A DNA stretch of 64,000 nt from Rapana venosa (taxonomy: Eukaryota; Mollusca; Gastropoda; Neogastropoda; Muricidae), in the NCBI GenBank assembly GCA_028751875.1, contig CM054153.1:14831073-14895072 (forward strand), written 5' to 3'. The notes beneath the pieces are model-generated. The model did no database searches. It had not been told where the DNA came from and saw only the letters and a list, made by a program, of their open reading frames with translations. Made by a program: the position numbers and the translations under genes. Positions within the stretch are counted from its first letter, which is position 1, and each line of letters opens with the position of its first letter. Shown here piece by piece: positions 28,656-42,273 of this stretch.

Positions 28656-30784
28656 TACTAGGAAAATAAAAGGATTGAAAGGAGCAAATTTGTTTTTATG
28701 GCATGGTGTCCCTATAAATGGTCCTTTATTGGCACAGAGGTAGTTACTATACAAGAGGAAGAATGTCTGGAACTGAATGATAAAGGAAAGTTATCACTAC
28801 GAACTTGGCAGATGGTTGACTTCATGAGACTGGGATTTGCTGTGTCTCTGTGAGATAAACTGACAGCACCGTCATCAATAGCCTGCTGGATCCTATGTAA
28901 CTTGTTTTCAGTTGAACATGATGTTTGTCTATGGATGCCATAGTAGTAGAGCTTGAATTGTGGAATATGCTGCATGTCTCTTTCCTCTCATAGGCTTTGC
29001 TGTCAGGTTGTTAAGTGTTGTACTCAGTTGTGTCGGGCTGGACGTGTGGAATCTGAGATAGGCACTATTAGGGTGATGCGCTGACCAAGGTATGCAAGAT
29101 CTTAGGAAGATAAGTACACATGCAGTTTTGATTCTAGGCAAGACTATTGCATATCTTTTCATTTGGCTACAACAAAGTTATGCTGTGTGTATTATTTTTT
29201 ATAATCTGATTGCTCATTTTCGTCGGTGTTTCTCTGAGCAGTCGCCATTAAGTTAATTACTGTTGTGCTTCTTTTTTAAAAACTGGATGGAAGTGTTACC
29301 CCCCATAATATAGGAGCAAACAAGAATAACCTATTTTAAAGAAAATCTGTGACCCCCAAAGCTTTTCTTTGTTGCCTTTACACTGAAGTTGAATCCTTGT
29401 CGAAATTGGGGGGGTTCCTGATAGTATAAACAAACTATAGTTGTACAAAGATCAGGCAACAAAATGCAATTGATGGACTTAATAGTAACAGTTATTGACC
29501 AAGTTGACTGCAGCTGTGAAAACTATTTCTGGATAACAAAACCACTGTGGCCAGATAGATTGGTCAATTTTGAGCAGGAGGGGCATAGTTCCTTTCCTTT
29601 TTATCTCAAAGTTTCAGGACCCATTTTTCTGAAATCCTAGAATCAACACTGCATGTATTGTATCTGTCAGGATTTCTTTGCCATTATGCTGCTTTGTGCA
29701 CCCTGCTTGCGTAGCCAGTGAAGAGGGGGTTGAAGGTAAAGATTAATTTTATTGTCTTGGGACCCATTAGCATTGTGCTTTGGCAAGCAAGATCCTGTGC
29801 TGTGGTTTTTGTCTGTAGTGGTCAGTTTGGTCAAGTCTATTTGTGGAGATCTTGGTTTATTGTCTCATCTGAAAGACTTGCTGGTGAATGGAGTTGGAAC
29901 CAGTGAGAAGTCTGGCAACGCAAAACCTCGCCCTCACACTAACTCGCTCACCAAATTTTCTCCCTCTCCACCCTCCATTAAATAACACTGGTTTTAGGTA
30001 GCACAAGAGGCCCCCCCAAAATAGTCTGCTAATCTGTTCAACCTGTAACTTGCCATTCCACTGTTTTGAAATGATAAGGTTTCTCAACCCTCTTTGGGTC
30101 ATATAATTTATTTCATAAAAAAAAAAAATCGGAGAAAAACCTTTATGAAAATATATACTACTGCATCTGTTTCTTGGGAAAAATTCCCGGCAGGCTAACA
30201 GTAAAGCGATACTTGCAACTTCATTTTTGTATATGATAATTTTTTGCCTTTCAGCAGTAAACTTTTTTAAAATTTCAAATTGAATTTATCTTTCATTGTC
30301 AGCAAATTCCCCACAGCTGTGGCTTCTCTCAGCCTGCCACCACATATATGCCCCCCCCCCCCCCAAAAAAAAAGTTTTTTCATTTTTAAAGAGAATCTAA
30401 GCACATCAACTTAAGTGACTGTTTGGGAAGAAAAATACAAAAGGGGGAGGGGATATTGAGTACCCAAGTAAATTTGAGATATACCATTCTTTTTGAAATG
30501 TGGAATTTATGGCATAATACCACTTTTGGCTTCAAGGGGTGGCTGATATGGCTGTACTCCTTGAGCACAGCACTCTTTCAGGCAGTGTGTCAAGGGCGAG
30601 TTGCAGGCTGAGTTTTAATGTGATAAATGTGCAAGATTTCCTTTGCATATATATATAATAAGATATTAGAGGCCAACAGTTTTGCAGAGAATGGGTTGTT
30701 TTGGGACCTAGATTAGTTGGGGGGCCTCTTGTGATTACTGAGTAGGAGATAATGACCGTTGCTATTTATTGCTTTCCATCTTTG

Positions 30785-30930
30785 TAGACTGTACATGTAT
30801 GGCCACTTGTACATACATGTACTGGCATTGTGGGTTGATGTACAAGTGGCCATACATGTACTGGCATTGTGGGTTGATGTACAAGGGGCCATACATGTAC
30901 TGGCATTGTGGGTTGATGTACCAGTGGCCG
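30785..30930 (+). repeat. Minisatellite, 39-bp unit, about 3.5 copies
   Basis: ACTGGCATTGTGGGTTGATG recurs at 30821, 30860 and 30899, exactly 39 bases apart. The unit also holds ATGGCCACTTGTACAT-type inverted sequence. 39 is a multiple of three, so long open frames over it are artefacts. Confidence 0.9.
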
Positions 30931-31111
30931 GGTTGGGGAGCAGTATTTTTACTTGGGGGCGGCACCAAAAAATCTCGAACTTCGAGATAGTGCAATTCGC
31001 CCCAAACAAATTTAGCTGCAGATTTTACTACCGGTAGGAACGAACCTCCCACCCCCCCAAAATTTTAGCTCACAAAATAAGCGGAAGAAAGACATTGGTG
31101 TGCGCAAGTGC

Positions 31112-31129
31112 TTTATTTTTTTTTTTATT
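31112..31129 (-). terminator. Candidate poly(A) signals of the deacetylase gene
   Basis: Two AATAAA hexamers on the minus strand (31112-31117 and 31124-31129) lie about 0.9 kb after the stop codon. They sit in an A-rich run, so chance occurrence is quite possible. Confidence 0.25.
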
Positions 31130-31288
31130 GCTACAGATATCAATTATTTGCAAGTGTTAATAACACTTCACTACCATTCCACACATTCTACTTGTTTTCA
31201 TTCATCTGAGGGGTCTGCAATAAATAAATTTTGAACAAGAGTGTGTGGTGCTCGAATGGATGTGTATGCACGAGTATACATAATTGGT

Positions 31289-31400
31289 TATGGCTGGGGA
31301 GCTCAAGCACAGAGCATGAACTACTTCAAAACGGGTCAGGCTGTAAAACCGACACCCCCAAACAATTTAGATAAGTTTTGCCCTATGCTCCCCAGCCATA
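31289..31400. repeat. Perfect 14-bp inverted repeat with 84-base loop
   Basis: TATGGCTGGGGAGC (31289-31302) is exactly complementary to 31387-31400. It lies in the 3' flank of the deacetylase gene. It could be a hairpin in a transcript or the ends of a tiny transposon; no target duplication was seen. Confidence 0.6.
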
Positions 31401-32035
31401 TTAAACAGCCCATGTCAGCATATTATATAAACCTAGCAGGCATGCGCACAGTGTATAAAAAGAGGGGACAGGAAATCACAGAATTATGACTGGACAATGA
31501 ACATGATCCAAAACTTCATTAGCTCCCTTGTTCTCTGAAAGTGACCTATGACCTTTATCAACAGTGCACTTTCAATTGTTTAAAAGGAATGCATTTTTCA
31601 GTATTCGAGTAGGCATGCCTGCTAGCCAAGTTGGTTTCATGATTCCTATACTAAAATCACATATAAAGGTGGAAAAAAAAAAGCATCATCGAGGTACTAT
31701 TCTGAAACTTCATGTTGTGTCCTGGGCAAACAGATCCTGGGACACTGTAAATGGCCACTGCTACCCTTTTCTAGGAAAGGTGCATTGGATTTTAATGCAT
31801 GTAAAAGGTGAAGTGTGCATTCACACACTAGACCTTACTCTAATGGAAAAAAAAAAATAGAGCCCTATACATGCCTGTGCAGGAAGTTTGCATTGCTTTT
31901 ACGCTCCTATGGGGCATGAAAGAGTTTTGGATATGCCTCTTGGCTGTGTACTATACTGCACAAACACTACGCACATATTCAGAACTTTAAAAAAACACAA
32001 CCCACCTATTAACCACGTTACTAATCACCCCCAAA

Positions 32036-35000
32036 TTAGAGACTAAAAAGCAAAATCAGTGTGATCAGCATCACAGCCAACCCAGCCCCTCTTCTCCCAC
32101 CTCCTCCTTTCATCGACAAACGACTGGGATGTGTGTCCATACCCTCCTTACCTACACCCCGACTGCGTCGTATCCCGTTATGATCCACGTTACGAAGCTG
32201 CCCGTTTTCTGCATCTCCTCCAAGCCGGGACGTGTGGTAGTAACGCGTGTACTGGGTGGTGGTGGGACTGGAGGTGGTGTTGGAGGTGGTCAGCCGACGT
32301 GGGGTCAAAGAACACGTGTCCTCCTCCTCCTGGTTCGGCTTGAAGCCTGGACACTGCCAGGGCTGGAAGTCCTTGATGCTGGACAGGGGGGTGGGTGCCA
32401 TCACCCAGGACAGGGCATCGTGGACGGTCAGCACGTACACATCGTCCATGGAGGACAGTCTCTGCAGGAAGGCGTCCAAGGCATCCAGATGATAGTCCGT
32501 CTCCAGCCACTTGGAGTGAAGGTTCACGTACAGGGGTGCTCTGGTTTGTTGCGGCGTTTGCGAAAACGGAAAAGAAGGAAAATTGAAATAGGAAAGGTAA
32601 ATAAAAAATATAAATCTTATGGCAATTTAACATGAAACTATAATATATTAACATTTTGGAGAAGAAAAAAAAATCTCAAACTGACTGGCCAAAATTTTTT
32701 TAATGAGTTGACACTGTTGAAGACTGTTGCATTTTGCTCAAAAGTGTAGTTTTGTTAACAAAGAAAAAAGTCCACCTATGAAATAAAATTCTAATTAGTA
32801 ATACACAATTTATTATTCATGAGCTTTACTTTAGAGGACAAACCAAAATTAATGAAGGAGATTCAAATTCCATTTATATCATTAGTTACATGAAGTACAG
32901 ACTGTAACTGATCACATTTCAAAGCAAAGATTGAATAAAGGGTTTTTTTTTTTTAAGTATTTCATACTCGTAACATTTTTTTTCCTAATGATGCTGCCAG
33001 TAATTTTTCGGTCACTCCTGTACAATCCTCTATTGGATGTTACAGTATAACATGATATTCTTGCAAATGTCTACGTCTGATTTAGGCGCCTCCGATTTAA
33101 AAACTTGGTACAGCTTGCTTAGAACTATTTCTGGATAAGCAATTTCTAGTTCTTGACACCGTTAAAGTGGTTTTTAATTTTTTGAGGAAAAAAAGAGGAA
33201 ACTATAGCCTTACAAATATAATTTTACTGCTCAAATGGTACCACTGAACATATAAAAGTTCTGTATCAAAACTAATTTTTTTTATAATTACCTATTAGTC
33301 AATATTCTCCAATTTTCATTCAAAACTGTTCTATTTGATGTAAATTTGTGGTAAATTATTTACCAAAAAAAAAAAGGGGGAAAACCCCCAAAAAGGATTC
33401 TTATACAATCCCCCTGACGTTTTGTTTTTCTCCCCATAATTGTTAGTATGCTTTGAACACTTCATGGTGAAGTTTATTCAGATCCTTGTTTTTAATTTAA
33501 ACTTTGCTTTTAAAACAACAAAAATAATATTATTGATTCTCTCTAGTAGTTATCTGATCTTATTTTTCTTAGGCTATTAATGTACAATTTTAGAGCATGC
33601 ATTTTCTTGCACCTTATTTTTTTGTTGCACTTTTCTGTTTGCTTGGGGGTTGTTGTTTTTTTTTTGGGGGGGAGGGAGGGGGGATACTTATTCAGTCTTT
33701 CTTGCTGTTGTACTCAGATATGAATATTTTCTGTTCTAATTTAATTTTCTTCTTGTGGGGAGGGGGGCAGCAAGAAGTATTTACAAATAAACCAAGTGCT
33801 ATAGCTGTTCTGCCATGGGTGAAGTCTAATTTTTTTTAGCCACAGTTTGTTCATAGTCTTATTTCTGAGAACTTTTCTGTACAGCCGTTTGTAAACCTTG
33901 AATAACAGAGCAGAGGTATTTGATCTCTCATATTTGCAACGGACCAAGCCATGGAGCAGCATCACAACAGTAAGGACTGTTGTCTCTCTAAAAAGATTAT
34001 ATAAATTCTACCCATTACCATGGAGGGAAATTGTGTGCTAGGTGAACTTAAAACTACAGCCCAAGGTAACTACCAACAGTTGTGTCCTATCTTAATAATA
34101 CCTAGCACTGTGCTTTGCTCCTGGAAGGGAGGCAATTAGCATACCCCTTCACAAAAGGGATTCCAAATTATTACCAAATGGGGCATTTACTTATTTCTGT
34201 TTGCTTTCAAACCACACTGCATTAGTTATGGTTGCATTCAAGATCTTTTCTATAATTTTGATTTTGTCATTTTAAAAATTATTCATTTATTTATTGGTTC
34301 CTCAGAGTTCCAAGATTCAGCAATGGCAAGATTTTACATGACTATTTTTTCCCACTAGGTAGTCACATTCCAACTTCAGAGAAGTGTCATAATTCTGTTC
34401 CCTGTTTAAGAACATTTATGTGTATAACCTGACAAATTTTGTGCTAAGTATGGCAAACTGTAGAGCCTTTTACCTCAATATTTTTTATAAGTATAATTAT
34501 AACCTCATTTCGATTTACAGAATAGAAGATATATTGTGCAAGTGGAAAATATAACGGTCTGCAGCCACAATACACACAAACCCATTTACCTAACAACTGT
34601 TAGATACAATTAGATAAAGTAGCTAGTGTATCCTCTTTGGGGCACCTGCTGTGTCAAACCCCACACATAAGAAGATGCACAAAATAATCGGATAATCCAT
34701 CTTTATCTTGTTGAACTTTTTTGTCTACAGTATAAAAATTGGTTCATCCTTATCACAAGAATAATAGCTAGAAATTGGTTTTAAGACAATAACCCGCATG
34801 TTTGAACTCTCTCAGCAGGCTTTATTCATTATTTTAATGAGCAGGGTTTTCAACTGTTGCCGAGTTCCTTTTTAAAATTTTTTTTTTTTAAAGCAAACCA
34901 CAAAGAAAAAAATCTTAGCTTTGTGAAGCAATATTCAATTTCTTGAAACAAAGTTGTCAGAAAATTTAAATCAAAATAAAATTCAAGAAACACTTAAAAG

Positions 35001-38000
35001 TTACGTGATACCCAGCAAGGGGAATAATACAAGCATTATGACTCAAGTAGTGGTTTTCCAATATTAGCCTCCCTTCTTCATCAGTGACCATGTGAAATGG
35101 CCCTCACATAATTATTTCCTTTCTTTAACCCACTGGGCCCTATATTTTTTATTTGCTTGCTCAGGAGGTTTTGAAAAGAAGTTTGTTGTTATTGCTTGCA
35201 TTGAAGGTTGTATTCTTTTATAAAGCCTGTACATCACCATCGTTGCAAGATATTGTACATGTATGTAGCATGTGGATACTGTGTATCAAAGATTTTTGAC
35301 ACACATAATTTGAAATAAGTTACAAGATCTTTAAGATAAAAAATGATGGCAGATGCATATTTATTGCAAGTATATATTTTTTAATGACTTCAAAATAAAA
35401 GATTTTGGTTACAAAAGAAGCAAAGCATGAAAGAAAAATGTATTGACCAAAATACATAGTGAATGTGTACCGCAAATTTGATGTTTTAAGATGGAAAAGG
35501 CTAACGATTAATAATAGCAGAAAAACATACTCAGGCAGAAGGAGAGTTACCTATCCACACTAAGTAACTTTTTTACCCTACTGGCTTCTTGTGCCATAAT
35601 TCCTTTCCTCATTTCTCTTTTTTTTTCTCCAATAATTAGCACACACAGTGGCAAAATAGATAATTATCCTTTATTTTATTTTTTATAAGCATGTCCTCTG
35701 GCATGATGGTAAAAACATAATATTATTTATATACATTTTAAGGTCCTCAATCTCCAAGAACCACGCTGCTTGCTCCAAGTTTCAATGGTCACCCCATTAA
35801 AAAAAAAAAAATGTAGGCTATCACTGATGAAAATGGGCATCAGAGGAAAGTTGTGTTGTAAAATTTAATATGCTGTGCTTACAAATTTTTTAGAGAAGTT
35901 TTCATATAATTATTTGTAATGTATATATGATTATATAAGTTCAGTTCTGTACAGTTACCGGTTTGTCTTCCATTTTCTGGTCATAAGCTCACTGTCTTTA
36001 TGCATTTACAACTGTGTCTGCTTCTATTGATTTTGGTGATGAATTTCATTACCTTTTCATCTGTCCATCCTTAAAATGAAACTTGTAAACATTTCTTTTT
36101 AAAAAGTTAACAAAATATTTCACTAAACATAACTTTCCTTAAAAAACAAAAAAACTGTAACAACTCTACTCAATGTTGAGAAAATAACTAATACTGTCAG
36201 AAATACTATGTAAAACATGTCAAAGGAATTTGAAACAATCATGTCAATGGAAAAGGAATGAAATGTTGAAATACTGTGGTTGAGTTGATAATTTCAGGTG
36301 AATTTTTGTTATGGTTTTCAATAATTTCCCATATCCATGAAGTTTTGACAGGAAACAACAAATCTGAATTCTGTCTTTAATCTTTCTAAGAAATTAAAAC
36401 TCAGTGTCCAGGGAAGGAAACGGTTGTCTATACAACTATATGACCTTTTATTCTTACTTATTTTGCTTCTGCTTTTGTTTTCTTACTTAAAATACTTTTG
36501 GTAGGAGCATTACTAGATAGCTGCATTATCATATGGACAAAGAACACCCATAACAAGGCCTGTCTGAACAATTCACTTATTCTGTTAGCATTTGCTCTGA
36601 AAGCTGGCAGGAAAAGAGAGAAGAGTAAGAGAGAAATAAATGAGTGTGTTGTGTATGGAAATGTAAGGAAATAGACATATAGAAAAACGACATTACAAAC
36701 CTGTTAGTGCGGTAGTTCCTGAGGAAGTTTTTCCACAGCATCTCAAAGGTCTCCTCGTGATTGCGGGGTTTGTTGAAGCAATGGTCGATGTAAGCACAGG
36801 GCAGGTGCTCTCTGTAATATGGTAATATACATATATACATCACATTACATGTTTTGTAAATATATATAAATTAATAAAAATAGCTGCGCTCAGTTTCATA
36901 TATATAATAAACATATAAAAATAGAATAAAATATAAGAATATATATAAAAATAATGTGTGTGTGGAGGGGCAGAGAGAGAGTTAGTTACAAATCTATATC
37001 TCCGATAGGAATGGGCTACAGGAAAAAGTTACTGAACTTTGCACATTTGATTTTATCATATAATAATATGATAATAATCATATGAATATTCATTGGATAA
37101 AGTGAACTAAGGCTGAACACCCCCACCCCCCCAAAAAAACCCCAAAAAAACTTAAAGAAAAATAAATTTCTAATGCTGAAAACTTTGAAGGCAACTGTAT
37201 ATAAAGAAATTTTTTTTAATGAGTTTATGATTTTTAAGCATAATATAAATCATTGGAATCTTTTTTCATGTCCACTTTCTATATGCTTAAATGAATAAAG
37301 GATTATTCTAAGGATTCATCTTCACCTTCACCTATCCCTAGTCTAGTAGACCATTGGGGCACAGCTAAAGATTCCACGACCAGCTTGCTCCTCTCCTCGC
37401 AGTTTTCAGCTTTCCACAGCAAGTCATTCCACTCAAGGCCAGCCTACTTTTTGATGTCTTCCCATCATTTTCTCTGTCTTGCCTCTTCATCACCATCCTT
37501 GTACTGTTCCCTGTATGACAGTCTTGGCCAGTCCAGATGTTCGTGTGACGACGTACCTGTACAGTTTTTTCCCCCACTGCAGTCAGTGAAGTGAAGAAGT
37601 GAAGGTCTGATGACATTATCAATTGTGGTTTTCACTTCCTCTTTAGTGATGTATTTTCTGTATGAAGTACCAATAAGTTTTCAAAAACATTTCATCTCCA
37701 TTGCCTGTATCATCCTTTCAATCTCTGCCGTTATGGTCCATGTACAAAAAGTAGACATGACTAGGGTTCTTGAAGCTGATGGCAATGTTCATGTCATTCC
37801 AAAGGACTTTCAGTTTCATCAATGCAGATGTGGTCTAGACTGTCCAGGAGAGAATTTCAGATTTTGATCCTTCACCACTTTCTTGCTCATCATTTTTTGT
37901 TTACTAAAGAAGGGGATCAAAACCAGAGTGAAAAGACCAATTTGGAGGACAAAGGGCAACAACTCCAGAAATTATGGAAAACGGCTGGAAGGGAAAATTG

Positions 38001-41000
38001 GATTACTTTCCCTTGAAAGGTTATCTTGTTTCGGAATAATAAATAATATTTAATATTCTCTTATATTCTCTTCAGGCTTAAGAAGAGAGGTTATAACTTG
38101 GAATCAGCATCTTTGCCGATGACAGCCGAGTCTTGCATGAGGTTCATATATCCAAATAATGTTGCGCATTCCCCAGCTTAATGGGCTTAGGGAGGGGTGG
38201 GGGCACCCACACTTCGCACCCTCACTCATCACTTCTGGGAATCACTCCCATCACTTAATACACACTGTTGAGTAGTTTGCATGTGTGACTGTTTATAAGT
38301 ACCTCACTAGACAGACAACCATACTCCTGCTTCAGAGGCTTTTCACAGGTTGTTATGAAAAAACTTGCCCTGAATGAAGGCAATCTTAGCATTGCAAAGC
38401 ATAGTATTTTAAAGGAGGCCTTGGCACTTCCTCTAAAATAAATGTGAGACCTCATAACAAACTAGACAGATTGTACAGTATATCTTCAGGACAAAGCTTG
38501 TGTTAAAAGGATGTTCTGTCAGCGCCTAAACCACATATAATAGAAACATTTTGAGCTCTACATTTCTAGGGCAGTTCTATTATCCTCGATATAAAAAAAA
38601 AACACCAAAAAAACCCAACTGAGCGCTTTGATTTGTTGCTTTACAAGATTCAGAGCCATATAAATTCCATACATTATTATTATTACAAGTACAGAGAGAA
38701 AATTTTAATCATCGCCCCCCCCCCCCCCCCTTCCCAATCTTGTACAGACCACTACCACAAAAATTTGGGAAAGCCCCCACCCCCCAAAAAAAACCCCAAA
38801 CTGAAAAAATCTACCCCCTCCCCCTCCACTAAGACAAAACCTAGCTACCATGACTGGAGAACACACAGCAAGTAAGAAGTACATGGATGGCAGAAATTTA
38901 TCAGTTTTCCCAAGTGAGGTCAATGCCACAGCATTTAAAACATTTCACGTACACATTGCCAAGACATCCAAATAGCAAGTGATAAACAAACCTCCATAAC
39001 CCAGAATATTTGCAGATGCATGTTCAATATCAATGTTTTGTGCTCTGCAACCTATTATGTGCAGACATAAGGTCTTTTAAAATGCACCACCCCCCCTCCC
39101 CTTTTTTTTTGGGGGGGGGGGGGGTCCCTTGGTTAGAGCTTGAAGTTTCACAAATGGCGAGATTTTGCATATGCGACCATTTACCCACCCTTAAGGTAGC
39201 CACATTCCGACTTCAGGGATGGTGTCTAACACGACTTCTGAAATGCAAAAAGGAATTTTTAGTTCGTGCACAAGCTGTTCTGCGAGTATTTGCACACACC
39301 TTGTTTTGTAGTCTCATGTGAAATATTTTCAGGGAAGTGGAGTCAGTACTGATGTTAACTCCAGGGAAAAAAACCCAACTCGAATTGGCCCCTCGGTGTT
39401 GGCTTGAACCCAGGCCATCAGATGAGTGTAATGCTCTAACCACTAGGCTATCCTATTAGCATGCATGAATTTTTACCGAATTGACTACCCAATTACCCCC
39501 CCCCCCCCCCCCCCCTGTGCACATTTTGAATGGGTAGGTAAAAGATGGATACTCAAGATAGTGTACACTACTTCCTAATAACTTAATGACAAACTTTTAT
39601 TTGCTCACATCTTTCAATTTGCCAAATTGAGTGTTCAATATAAAATTATATATACATCTTCATCGACTACCCTGTGATTTGTGGTTTAATTAGGGGCTTT
39701 TGATTTGAAATACTCTGAACAGAACTGATGGTACTAGCAGGTCTGCATGCTAGTCGAGCTGTGAGACTGGAAATACCTCAGTTCTTTATCAACACTTTGA
39801 ACCCACAACTTCAGAATCAAGTGAGACTAGATACCTGGCCTCTGTCTTACAACAGAACTTACTCAAAATGTCTGGGAAGGGGAAGGGAAGTAATTATAAG
39901 CCGTAGTGACCAAAAAGAAAAAAAAGGTAAGGAAACTACTATACCACTACATATGTGGAAACAGACCACAGCTCAAGGGAACAATTAAGTTAAACCTTGA
40001 GAAATCGATGAGATAACAGCCACAGTTTTCTGGCAGAAAAACTTGGCGGAGCCTATCCCTCCACAAGTCATACACTGCATGCTGGGTGTCCATACCATCC
40101 ATACTACTGGACATAACTTTCTTCATACAAAAGATCGATGGCTTTTGACGTGTGTACTAGATACTTATTATGCCAGCATTTGCACACAGTACCTCGGTTT
40201 ATAATCCCACCCCCAACATCAACACAAGCACCCTCCTCACACTAACCTGTAATCCATGACGACGACGACAGGCACCACCCAGAGGCCAGGGTACATACGG
40301 GTGGGGCAAGGCTTGATGTTGCACACCAAGGGGTAGGAGAAGTCCAGGGTGAAGGGCCACAGCACAGGAGAGTACACAGTACGGGGGAACGGGTATGTCA
40401 ACGTGGCGTCGTAGGTGAAGTTGTTCTCCAGCAACACCTGCACGTGATAATAGAACATTTGAATCTCGTTTCAAAACGAAAAACGATCATGGACGGTAAA
40501 GAAATTATTATTGTTGTCAGTACTATCATTTGTCTTGCTATTATCACCGTTATTATTTTCGTAATCATCGTCAGTATCATATATACAGCCTGTTTCTCAA
40601 CTACTAAATAAATCATGAACAGGAAGCTTCCTTTTATTACCATCATTTTTATAATCATCGTTCAGTTTCATATCTGCAACCCGTTTCTCAATCCTGTAAA
40701 AATCATTAAAATTTACTGGAGAGTTCTTTTACCGCCATCATTATTATTTTCATAATCATTGTAGGCTTTCTTATTTGCAGCCTGATGCACAATCCTGAAT
40801 AATTTCTTTACTGGAAACATTTTTTTCAAAAAAAGCTCTGCACACATTTTTTCCAATCCCACCTTTCTTCAACCCATTAAACCGTCTATACCCCTCTCAT
40901 TCACACACACACGAACGCACGCACGCGCGCACACACATACACACACAAACACACAGAGGCTCATTCTTGGATAAAGAAACAATGCCATTATAAGCTACAC

Positions 41001-42241
41001 GCTAAAGTGAATGAACAAAGAAATTAAAAATGCAAAACGGAATTTGAAAAACTGCTTTGAGTTCCCAACCATGCCTTTTAGCAGTCCAGGGTTGTGGGCA
41101 AGTCCAAAATCTGAGTGATGTCACTGGTATCCATGGCGATGGGATTTTTTTGTGGGAGTCACAGGAATTTATGGAAGTGGAAGTGCTCATTACCTACGTC
41201 ACTTGGAAAAAATCTGGCACATCACTCTGGCTCTTGATCAGACCTTCACGTTCCTGTCTGCTTGACACAACTGTGCATCATCACTGCAACCGTCTCTTAG
41301 ACGAACTGCAGAATGCCCCTCAAAAATCTCTCTAAAGACGGCACTCTCACCGCTGCTTTTCCTTTCAAAGCTTGCTGCAATCCAACTCTGACCAGTCTGT
41401 GTCAAAGAACGATCCAATGACGTCTTCAGAATTGACGCTCACAATAAAAGAAATTCACCTACACGAGCGCCAGTGGGTTTGCTTAATGTTGGATTTTCTT
41501 CTTGTAACAAACTCCTGCGTGGAAATTACCAGTCTGCAAACCTTTCATTCCGGACTCCAAAACCTGGTCGTGGTATTGATGCTCTCCCAATCTAAACAGA
41601 ACAGTGGAGCCCGTACAGACAGAAGAAAGAATAGGAGAGACGGTGACATATTCCCCTTACGAAGTGAGAAAATTATATATGGAAGCAGCAAGTATTTGTA
41701 TGTCTAAACACACACGGACACACATACACGTGCATGCACACAGACACACGCGCAACTTCCCATGGACACAAGCACGCACACAACGTAAACACACACTCCC
41801 CCCCCCCCCCCCCCCCCCCCCTGTTTAAAATGGGGTCACAGTTTTGACATCCATCAGGAGTCGAATTAACCCCCTTCTGTTCAACAGAATTTATGGTCCG
41901 GGATCTAGCTATTCTTTCAGATGAAAATTAATACAAAACCAAGATTCCATACATAAATAATTGCTTCTTATAAAAAGAACTCAAGGCAAAAATTTCCACG
42001 TTAAGTTATGCAAGAAATTCTACTCCAAGAAAAAAAAATCATACACTCCAACCTTGGAAGGGGGAAAAAAATGGGTGGCACTGCACTAATGACAACACGC
42101 TCTCTCCCCTCGAACAGCAGCCCCAACTTCAAAATAATCTGCCTCCACCGAAACTAAAACTATTCTGCAATATTCCTCCCCCCACCCCCCTGTCATACAG
42201 CACCTACTCCCTCTCTCCTCCCCCTCCACCAACACGAACAT

Positions 42242-42273
<32 letters not shown>

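Larger units (their letters stand above)
24320..32035. other. Intergenic DNA between GOLPH3 and the deacetylase gene
   Basis: It contains one truncated tRNA/5S SINE, a 107-bp tandem duplication, repeat S at 28.5 kb, a 39-bp minisatellite and the inverted repeat at 31.3 kb. I see no exon with splice borders and recognisable protein similarity. The two genes converge here. Confidence 0.6.

Noticed and set aside
28712..29162. Minus-strand open frames between 28.7 and 29.2 kb
   Set aside because: No reverse-transcriptase or other motif could be recognised; probably shadow frames in an old repeat.
30713..31052. Repetitive open frames (MYWHCGLM-type and TSTHNAST-type)
   Set aside because: They come from the 39-bp minisatellite, whose unit is a multiple of three, so every frame stays open.
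32129..32635. Plus-strand open frame of 168 codons
   Set aside because: It is antisense to the last coding exon of the deacetylase gene, which has clear family similarity and splice phase.
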